The position numbers and the translations under genes are program-made. Shown here one piece after another: positions 54,645 to 61,647 of a stretch of DNA of 64,000 nucleotides. The notes under the pieces are model-generated. The model saw only the letters and a program-made list of their open reading frames with translations, searched no databases and was not told the DNA's origin. Within the stretch, counting starts at the first letter, position 1. Each line of letters starts with the position of its first letter. This DNA comes from Pyrinomonadaceae bacterium (GTDB taxonomy: Bacteria > Acidobacteriota > Blastocatellia > Pyrinomonadales > Pyrinomonadaceae): assembly GCA_028284415.1 (NCBI GenBank), contig JANQRU010000007.1, positions 868,001 to 932,000 of the forward strand. The letters are read 5' to 3'.

Positions 54645-56900
54645 CTATTTTGCAGGATTTACTGTTACTCGCAAAACATTGCTAGTTCTGTTTTCACCTG
54701 CGATAGCTACTGTTTTTCCATCTGGAGAAACACTTAAGTTTACAATCCGCAGATCTTTTAATTTTGTAATTTCTTTGGTTTCTTCTTTATCCAAAGGCAG
54801 ATACATCAAACGGCTCAAGCTTGGAAAATAGATGCCTTTGCCATCACTTGCCCAATCGAATGTTGGTTGAATTTTGACGAAACCCAAATCTTTTGTAATA
54901 CGTTTTTCATTGATTGAAAAAACGATACATTTCCAAGGATTTTTTTCTTCGTTTGGATCATAATATCCGGCAACTGCTACGTCGGAATCGGTCGGTGAGG
55001 TTTCGATAACCGTGGCGATATTCTTCATTACAAATTCTTTTTCGCCTCCGTTCAATAAAACTTTTTTCAATCCATTTTGGGGTTCGGCAACCCTTCTGTA
55101 AAGCAAAAACCTATTGTCGGCAGTTATCTCAGGACGCATAACGGAATTTTCATCCAAATACTTTTTTAGGTTTCTACCGTCCAAATCCATTTGCCAGATG
55201 TGCCAATTTCCCTCGCGGTCTGAATCAAATAACATAGATTTTCCGTCCGGCATCATTTCGATTTTTCCGACAGTAACTCCCTTGTCGAAAGTCAATTGTT
55301 GTTGTTCTTTCGATTCAAGATTTAACTTCCAAATCTCTGCATTGGTTGAACTTTCGGATTTTACATAAACCAGATTTTCACCGTCTTTCGTCCAACTCAG
55401 ACCAAGATAACCATTCGCGAGCGTGGTTTCTTTTGTTAATTGCTCAATTTTTTCGGAGTTTTCTAAATTAATCAGAAATAGATTTGCGGGAGTTTTGCGA
55501 TTCATTACGATAATTTCTTCAAAATCAAATGTCGGTTTAAATTCGTAATAATGATTCGTGTCGTTCGTAATGCGTGTTGCTTTTCCGCTCGGATATTCTA
55601 GATGCCAAAGCTGACGTATATTGCTTGAATTTTCTTTGACTGAAACGATGAACCCCTTGCCATTCTTCTGCCAAAATGCTTGAAACGGCTTTTCCCAATC
55701 GGGAGTTTTTATCTTTTTCTCCCTGCCTGTCTCGACATCTATTTCCAGAAAATAATCTTCGTCAAAAGTTTTGTTATCTTTGGAATTTCTTGAGTAAGCC
55801 GTTACGACCAGTTTTTTGTCATCATACGACCAATCAGGGTATCTTCCCCAAACTCTAAAATACTCACTCGGCTTGCGTGTATTTATGATCTTCTCATTTG
55901 TTCCGTCAATGTTCGCTACAATTAAATGAGTTTCATTTGTTTTCGTATCAAAACGAAAATATGCCATTTTTTCGCCGCTTTTAGAAATCGAAAAATGATG
56001 TCGGACACGGGTTTGAATCTTGCGTTTTGTCCCGCCGTAAATTGGAATTTGATAGATGGTTGATTCTGGATTTTCTTCTTCTCTTGCAGCGTAATAAATA
56101 TAATTTCCGTCAGCAGAAAAATTTAGTGAGCGAAGTTCGTATTTCTGTGGCTTGACGATAACTGTTTCGCTTTTTGTCGGAATGTGCTGCAAGACAACAG
56201 ACCATTTTTCGTCATCAAATTTTACATACGCCAGATTTTGTTTATCTCTCGAAATGGATGGGAAAAAGGCTTTTCCCGAATTTGTCAGACGCGAGAAATC
56301 TATTGATTCAGGACTGAACTTAAATTTTTTGTCAGAACTTTGGTTATCACCATTTGGCTTCCAGTACCAGACGGTTGCTCCGATAGCAGTTAAAGATAAG
56401 AGTACGATGGCAAGAAAGGCTAGTGCGTTTTTTCTAAAATTGTAAGATGGTAAAGTATTGCGAGGTTGTGTCTGAACTTTTCGAATCTCTGCATTTTCTT
56501 CATCAAAAGTTATCTTTTCAGCGATTATTTTTTTCTCAAGAGTCGTTCTTTCTATGGAAATTTCTTCTTCAAAAATCTCATTGATCTCCCCTGAAAAACG
56601 ATAACCGCGACGCGGAACAGTCTGAATCAAATCGTCTTCATTTCCATACTTCTTAAAAGCTTTCCTCAAGCGATAAATATTCTGTGAAAGAATCCCTTCT
56701 TCTACGAATGAATCTTGCCAAACCTTATCAAGCAATTCTTCTTTCGAAACCACCTCGCCTCTGTGTTCAATTAGTACGCAGAGCAATTCAACTGCCTTTA
56801 AAGGCAACTTCACAGGTTCATTTTCATACCACAAAAGCTTTTTATCTGTATCAACTACAAATTCACCAAAGGCTTTTAAGTTGTTGATTTCATTACCCAT
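54645..56900 (-). CDS. Winged-helix / transmembrane / TolB-like propeller regulator, copy 3
   Basis: 751 residues, same order: winged helix (LPLKAVELLCVLIEHRGEVV, VWQDSFVEEGILSQNIYRLRK, TVPRRGYRFSGEI), membrane helix (LAFLAIVLLSLTAIGATVWY) and propeller (FFPSISRDKQNLAYVKF, IYYAAREEENPESTIYQI). It is divergent from the CxxC leader ORF at 57041, exactly as copy 1 is from 41635. Confidence 0.88.
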   Translation of the reverse strand: MGNEINNLKAFGEFVVDTDKKLLWYENEPVKLPLKAVELLCVLIEHRGEVVSKEELLDKVWQDSFVEEGILSQNIYRLRKAFKKYGNEDDLIQTVPRRGYRFSGEINEIFEEEISIERTTLEKKIIAEKITFDEENAEIRKVQTQPRNTLPSYNFRKNALAFLAIVLLSLTAIGATVWYWKPNGDNQSSDKKFKFSPESIDFSRLTNSGKAFFPSISRDKQNLAYVKFDDEKWSVVLQHIPTKSETVIVKPQKYELRSLNFSADGNYIYYAAREEENPESTIYQIPIYGGTKRKIQTRVRHHFSISKSGEKMAYFRFDTKTNETHLIVANIDGTNEKIINTRKPSEYFRVWGRYPDWSYDDKKLVVTAYSRNSKDNKTFDEDYFLEIDVETGREKKIKTPDWEKPFQAFWQKNGKGFIVSVKENSSNIRQLWHLEYPSGKATRITNDTNHYYEFKPTFDFEEIIVMNRKTPANLFLINLENSEKIEQLTKETTLANGYLGLSWTKDGENLVYVKSESSTNAEIWKLNLESKEQQQLTFDKGVTVGKIEMMPDGKSMLFDSDREGNWHIWQMDLDGRNLKKYLDENSVMRPEITADNRFLLYRRVAEPQNGLKKVLLNGGEKEFVMKNIATVIETSPTDSDVAVAGYYDPNEEKNPWKCIVFSINEKRITKDLGFVKIQPTFDWASDGKGIYFPSLSRLMYLPLDKEETKEITKLKDLRIVNLSVSPDGKTVAIAGENRTSNVLRVTVNPAK

Positions 56901-57022
56901 ATGAAGATTTCAGAAATTAGTCAGAAACATTTCAGATTTGATAAAGGACTTTTTTCGCATTTTTCAATTACAAATATATCCGACGGGAAAATGTTTAGCA
57001 GATCATATTTTTCGAAAGTAAT

Positions 57023-57028
57023 TATAAC
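57023..57028 (+). promoter_or_regulatory. Candidate -10 box of the CxxC leader ORF, copy 2
   Basis: TATAAC with 12 nt to the ATG at 57041, the same arrangement as copy 1 at 41617. No clear -35 box. Confidence 0.4.
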
Positions 57029-57040
57029 CCAACAAACCAA

Positions 57041-57178
57041 ATGAAAAAAGAAATTTTATCGGTCAGCGAAAAACACGAGCTAATAAAGATTCGTTACCGG
57101 CGCATACAAAAAAAAGAAATTATCATCTGCGAAAACTGCGGAAGCGAAATCAAACGAAAAAAATTAGGAGAAAAGAAA
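57041..57178 (+). pseudogene. Truncated CxxC protein, copy 2, in frame with the following secreted protein
   Basis: 46 codons: MKKEILSVSEKHELIKIRYR, then IICENCGSEIKRKKLGEKK. The first part is the same as copy 1 at 41635 (MKKEI, EKHE, IRYRR, CxxCG). The helix-turn-helix half is missing, and no stop separates it from the ATG of the secreted protein at 57179. Either a truncated remnant or a fused leader of the next gene. Confidence 0.6.
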
Positions 57179-57568
57179 ATGAAAGAAATAGCACAGAAGT
57201 TATTGGCAATTTTGATGATGACAACATTGATTTTAGTGTCTAACACGGTAGCAAATGACAAAAGACTCCGTTTGAAAAACGGCAAATCTAAAGAATCTGT
57301 TTCGCTTAACCCAAGCCGTACGTACAGACTTTTAATAAGCTCAAAGCAATTCAATAAATTACTCGTCGAATTGCAAACTAAAGGAAAGATAAAAGTTACA
57401 ATCAAATCCCCGAGCGGAAAAACTCTTTCAAGCGGCACGGGCAAGAGCTTCACAATTCGAAAAGCAAAGAAAATAGAAAAAGGCGATTACCAAATTATCT
57501 TAAAAAATGTTGGTGATTCTTTGGCTGCGGTTGGTATTAAAGTTGGTGATATTAAAGGGGAATCCTAA
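57179..57568 (+). CDS. Secreted beta-rich protein, 129 aa
   Basis: Start chosen at ATG 57179, with AGGAG upstream and a signal peptide (LLAILMMTTLILVSNTVAN) directly after it. The rest is beta-rich: RTYRLLISSKQFNKLLVEL, KIKVTIKSPSGKTLSSGTG, KGDYQIILKNVGDSLA. The frame continues upstream to 57041 as the CxxC leader. Unknown family, resembling bacterial pre-peptidase-type beta sandwiches. It is 19 bp upstream of the secreted family copy 5. Confidence 0.68.
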   Translation: MKEIAQKLLAILMMTTLILVSNTVANDKRLRLKNGKSKESVSLNPSRTYRLLISSKQFNKLLVELQTKGKIKVTIKSPSGKTLSSGTGKSFTIRKAKKIEKGDYQIILKNVGDSLAAVGIKVGDIKGES

Positions 57569-57587
57569 AAAAATTTGAGGTGAAAGA

Positions 57588-58502
57588 ATGAAAAAAATAA
57601 AAAGTATTGGAATTCTGTTTTTAGTTATAATACTCGGGACACAAACATTTGCTCAAAAAAATTATCCGCTACCCCCAGCCCCTATTTTTAGTGATCTGCT
57701 TTTAAGAACAATTCTTTATGAAGATGGAAGATTTAAGCCGCCCGAAGCCTATGGTTATTTTTTCTCCGATGACAAAGGTAAATTAAAAGTTATTCACGAA
57801 GGAAATGAAATTGCTGAATACGACTGGCGAGCGTCACCTGCTTTTCCGCCGAAGTATGTAATTGATGGTTTCGACATTACTAAAGGTAAAAATAATGCTC
57901 TTGGTCTATATTTGAAAAAAGCCGGAAACTACGAATTACACTTTCAAAACTCTGATGGTTCGACTTTTTACATTTTCCCTTTCAAAGTTTCGGCAAGTGG
58001 CGGTGATGATCCATATAATCCACAGAAAAAGCTTAGACGCGAAGGTGCTTGGAATGATTATGCTTACCTTTATAAAACTACTAAAAATGAGCAAGCCCGT
58101 TGGGATTTTAGAGTTTGGGTTCGGAGTAAAGATAGTAAAATGCGACAAGCAAAAAGCTACCTACGTTTATACCGCGATAGCGATAATCAGCTTGTAGCTA
58201 TCGGTAATAGCAATTTCCGTCTGGAAGGTGATTGGAAACGTCAGTATTTAGAACTCAAAAAACCAGGCAAGAAAAATGCAAAAGGCGAATACTATGACAA
58301 TCGCACAATCTACGCTAAGGATAAATTACAAGACGGTGGCTACAGCCTAAAATTTTATATAGACGAAAATTTGTACGGAACCTACAAATTCCAAGTTAAA
58401 GGTGGCGAAATTCAGCATCAAGATAGACAGGTCAGAAGTTCCACCGATCCGAAGAATTATATTGAGGGCGGGAAACGTGAGTTCTGGCTAAAAAGGCAAT
58501 AA
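57588..58502 (+). CDS. Secreted EGGG-motif family protein, copy 5 (304 aa)
   Basis: Signal ends QTFAQ. Blocks: VIHEGNEIAEYDWRA, GNYELHFQNSDGSTFYIFPF, REGAWNDYAYLYKTTK, GGYSLKFYIDENLYGTYKF, GGEIQHQDRQVR and NYIEGGKREFWLKRQ. The third G of EGGG is K here. Preceded by the small secreted protein; followed by a membrane protein 12 bp later. Closest by eye to copy 4. Confidence 0.75.
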   Translation: MKKIKSIGILFLVIILGTQTFAQKNYPLPPAPIFSDLLLRTILYEDGRFKPPEAYGYFFSDDKGKLKVIHEGNEIAEYDWRASPAFPPKYVIDGFDITKGKNNALGLYLKKAGNYELHFQNSDGSTFYIFPFKVSASGGDDPYNPQKKLRREGAWNDYAYLYKTTKNEQARWDFRVWVRSKDSKMRQAKSYLRLYRDSDNQLVAIGNSNFRLEGDWKRQYLELKKPGKKNAKGEYYDNRTIYAKDKLQDGGYSLKFYIDENLYGTYKFQVKGGEIQHQDRQVRSSTDPKNYIEGGKREFWLKRQ

Positions 58503-58514
58503 AAAAAGTGGGAA

Positions 58515-58973
58515 ATGTTTGATAGATTTTTCTATTACTTCAAAGAAACTTTGTGGACGATTCTCGTCACTTTTATAGGTGGCTTCGTTCTTGGGCTGAC
58601 CTTGTTAATCGGAATTATGTTCATATATGACGGGTTCTTTTGGATACTGTGTTTTATGGGGTTCATAAGTCTATTTCACTTGGCTGATCTATTTACATTT
58701 CTCGTTGAATTAAATTTTATTGCTCTTTTCGGGAGACTATTTTGCCTATATTCAATATCTGCATTTATCAGCGGCTACGTTGGATACAGCATAGGTTACA
58801 GAATGACCGATAACACTTTTACTTTTTATGTAATTATTTTTTCTTTCACAGTTTCAACTATTTTCAGTTTTCTATATTGGATTACATTTCAATATCAACA
58901 ATACGGTCCACTTGCGAACTTTTTTGATAACTCGATGAAGTGGTTGAAAGAAAAACAGATTTTTTGGTTTTAA
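58515..58973 (+). CDS. Membrane protein, 152 aa
   Basis: About four hydrophobic segments (TLWTILVTFIGGFVLGLTLL, FFWILCFMGFISLFHLADLF, LFCLYSISAFISGYVGYSIG, FYVIIFSFTVSTIFSFLYWI). No known motif. First of a probable operon with the Tudor-like lipoprotein (35 bp to its ATG), then the His/Cys protein. Confidence 0.65.
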   Translation: MFDRFFYYFKETLWTILVTFIGGFVLGLTLLIGIMFIYDGFFWILCFMGFISLFHLADLFTFLVELNFIALFGRLFCLYSISAFISGYVGYSIGYRMTDNTFTFYVIIFSFTVSTIFSFLYWITFQYQQYGPLANFFDNSMKWLKEKQIFWF

Positions 58974-59008
58974 CTTTTAATGCTCGAAAACTTTTATATT
59001 TAATAGAA

Positions 59009-59842
59009 ATGATCTACAGAAATCTAACTTTGCTTTTGATCTTGATCTCAATGCTCGGCTGTAACTTGTCGGGTGATGATATAAGCATCCCAAATTCTTC
59101 TGATGGAGAAATTGAAAATGTCCCAAGTATGACTACAGGCGATGCAGTCGTCGCACTCTGGTCGGGCAATTCTTTTTATGAAGGCGTAGTGGGAGATATT
59201 AGCGGAGATCAATACACGATCAAATGGTCGGACGGTTCAAACCCGACGGAAGTTTATAAATCACACATTTACAAAATCCCTACTGAAGGCACAAAACACA
59301 ATATTTCCGCAGGTGACATTGTTTTAGCAAAACTTAGGACAGATACACTTTGGGACGCAGCAAAAGTAATTAAAGTTAATGAAAATAGTTATGAGATTAA
59401 ATCTATTAGGGATGAAAAGACAGATATTCTAACCGAAGATAAAATTATCAAAATCACCTCGGCAACTGCTATTCTCCTCAAATCCAAATCCAGCACCCCA
59501 GCTCCACCTGAAAACTACGAACCAAAAGTAAATGACAAAGTTCTCGCACTTTGGTCAACAAACTCTTGGTGGTCAGCCAAAATTACAGATGTTAAAAATG
59601 GCAAAATCACGGTCGCTTGGGATGATGATTCCCCTCCAAAAGAACTTGATAAAGAAAATGTCTATCCTCTGCCAAATGAAGAAAAAATATCTACTGACCA
59701 ATTCATTTTAGCTAAACCCGAATCGGGAACAAAGTGGGTTTACGCTCAAGTCGTAAGCACCGATAGCGACCAATTAAACATTAAAGAAACTAATGGCAAA
59801 AGCCGAACGGTCAAAAATGAAAATGCTGTTCCGCTCAAATAA
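59009..59842 (+). CDS. Lipoprotein with four Tudor/SH3-like repeats
   Basis: 277 residues from ATG 59009, chosen because a lipobox (ISMLGC) follows at residue 18; an open extension to 58940 overlaps the membrane protein. Four units of about 50 residues begin with DAVVALWSGNSFYEGVV, DIVLAKLRTDTLWDAAKV, DKVLALWSTNSWWSAKI and QFILAKPESGTKWVYAQV. Each has the Tudor/Agenet pattern of a hydrophobic strand, W/Y and a YxIKWxD or equivalent. In eukaryotes Tudor domains bind methylated residues; what the bacterial versions bind is unknown. Confidence 0.75.
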   Translation: MIYRNLTLLLILISMLGCNLSGDDISIPNSSDGEIENVPSMTTGDAVVALWSGNSFYEGVVGDISGDQYTIKWSDGSNPTEVYKSHIYKIPTEGTKHNISAGDIVLAKLRTDTLWDAAKVIKVNENSYEIKSIRDEKTDILTEDKIIKITSATAILLKSKSSTPAPPENYEPKVNDKVLALWSTNSWWSAKITDVKNGKITVAWDDDSPPKELDKENVYPLPNEEKISTDQFILAKPESGTKWVYAQVVSTDSDQLNIKETNGKSRTVKNENAVPLK

Positions 59843-59862
59843 AACATTTTAGGAGATTAAAG

Positions 59863-60414
59863 ATGGGATTTAGAAAAATTCAAAAAAACTATGGAAAAAC
59901 AATAATTGATGTTGTTGATACGGTTGATAGTTCTTTGAAAGATTATGAAGTAGCTTGGATAAAATTCCGACGTGGAAAACTCGTAACTATGTCAAAAGGC
60001 GAATCCGTTCCGATTATGGTCAGAAAAGTTTTAACACAGGCTGATTCGGGAATATCTCATTTACGTTTTCACGGACATGGTTATCCGGGGTGTCAAGGAA
60101 TTGCGATGGGAAACAGACCAAGTTCAAACCCTTATGATTGCATTTCAAACAAAAATTTTGACATTGTTCGTTCTATGTTGAAACTTCTGACTGAAAAATT
60201 TGCAATTGATGCAAAGGTTAATCTGATGGGATGTAATGTTGCACAAGGTCAAGCGGGCTCAAACCTTCTTACAAGATTAGCAAAACTTTGGGGCGTCCCG
60301 GTTACGGCAGGCATAAATACGCAATTTGCCGGAACTCCAAAAGTCAGCCTAGAAAAATACAGCGAAAATGCAGTTCTAACCCACGAAGGTCCGACAAGAA
60401 CTTTTTACCCATAA
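59863..60414 (+). CDS. DUF4347-like protein with His/Cys dyad, 183 aa
   Basis: Good Shine-Dalgarno (TAGGAGAT). A conserved-looking pair: HLRFHGHGYPG (H70, H72) and VNLMGCNVAQGQAGSNLLTR (C124). The pattern HG...GCNVAxGxxGxxLLxxLA followed by VTAG matches DUF4347 and clan CD (caspase/gingipain-like) folds, where His and Cys form the catalytic dyad. No signal peptide, unlike many DUF4347 proteins. It could be a peptidase or a self-processing domain. Flanked by the Tudor lipoprotein and the 336-residue protein. Confidence 0.68.
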   Translation: MGFRKIQKNYGKTIIDVVDTVDSSLKDYEVAWIKFRRGKLVTMSKGESVPIMVRKVLTQADSGISHLRFHGHGYPGCQGIAMGNRPSSNPYDCISNKNFDIVRSMLKLLTEKFAIDAKVNLMGCNVAQGQAGSNLLTRLAKLWGVPVTAGINTQFAGTPKVSLEKYSENAVLTHEGPTRTFYP

Positions 60415-60466
60415 AATGTGGTTTTATTCCCACAATCTCCCAATTTCTTAATAAGAAGAGAAAATT

Positions 60467-61477
60467 ATGTCTAATATCTACTGGAATGGAGAAAAACACG
60501 CAGAACTAAAAAGAGAAGATGTAACCGCAGATTGGATTAATCAAGGTGGCTCCAGTACCAGAGGTTTAGAAGCTACTAACAAAGCTTTTTGCATTTGGTA
60601 TAACGGTGTCCAAACTCTGCAATCAGCTTATTCCTCTGAAATGGAGGAATCAATGACCGAATGTGCTACCAGCGGTTGGGGTATGGGCGTTGATGACTTA
60701 GAAGAAGCATTTGAACATCTTGTTACAGAAGGGGGTAAATGGACGGACGACACTTCAAGTTCTCAAACCTATAATGGAAGAGGTATATATGTATCGAACA
60801 AGGCAATTCCACCAAGTGCCACAAATTTTCTTAAGGCAGTAGATAAACTCACCGAAGAATTATCTCCAGCATTGCAGGTTTATTCACGGCTCAGTGAATC
60901 CATAAAATTTCTAGCAAATGATTTATTTGATAATGGATTATCAACTGATAATTCCAAAATGAATATGATTAAAATGCATATTGAATCAATAAATAATGAA
61001 GCAAAGAAAATAAAGCCCCATATGTGGATCACACAACCCCTGATTGATCCTATTCCGCTTGCTCCAAAGAAACTTCCAAATTTTGCTAAGATGAGTAAAT
61101 TTGCCGACAGAATTGATCCAAGCGACGCTGTCATACACAGAATGGCAAAACCCGTCAAATTTATTGATGCCGTGGATAAAATTGATAAATCCTTAAAAAT
61201 GTATATAAAAGCCTCTACTACCTTTGGTGATGAAAAGGTTGGTATGGCTTTTGCGGGTATTACATTCGCTCTGACTTATGTACCTATTTTGGGCGGGTTT
61301 TACGGAAGAATGGTTAGTGAAATCCCGGGATTGGCAGATAATTTCAAACAATTTATGTTTGATTATACAGGCGGATATTTGAGACCTTCTGAGGCTGTCA
61401 CAAAACAATCTGTTAAAAAAGAAGTAGAAAAGTGTTCAGTTTGCAAAAAATCACTTGGCTATAAAATTAAAGTTTAA
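60467..61477 (+). CDS. Hypothetical helical protein, 336 aa, with C-terminal CxxC
   Basis: An unrecognised protein. The first 100 residues are rich in charged and aromatic residues (DWINQGGSSTRGLEATNKAF, IWYNGVQTLQSAYSSEME). A long helical region follows (LSPALQVYSRLSESIKFL, MNMIKMHIESINNEAKK), then a hydrophobic stretch (MAFAGITFALTYVPILGGFY) and a C-terminal CSVCKKS that may bind zinc. No signal peptide. It is the last gene of the cluster, 52 bp after the His/Cys protein; a partner or substrate relation is inference. Confidence 0.68.
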   Translation: MSNIYWNGEKHAELKREDVTADWINQGGSSTRGLEATNKAFCIWYNGVQTLQSAYSSEMEESMTECATSGWGMGVDDLEEAFEHLVTEGGKWTDDTSSSQTYNGRGIYVSNKAIPPSATNFLKAVDKLTEELSPALQVYSRLSESIKFLANDLFDNGLSTDNSKMNMIKMHIESINNEAKKIKPHMWITQPLIDPIPLAPKKLPNFAKMSKFADRIDPSDAVIHRMAKPVKFIDAVDKIDKSLKMYIKASTTFGDEKVGMAFAGITFALTYVPILGGFYGRMVSEIPGLADNFKQFMFDYTGGYLRPSEAVTKQSVKKEVEKCSVCKKSLGYKIKV

Positions 61478-61647
61478 TTTGAGGCAAACAGAAATCAGCG
61501 AAAAAACCTAAAAAGTTAAGAATTAATCTATTTTCATTCTTAAAAGTTATCTTTATTTCAAATAATGAAACCCATCTCAGCACTTTTGTGTAATAATAGT
61601 AATTAATTACGCAATCCAAACTTTGTATTTACAATCAAATAAAATAT

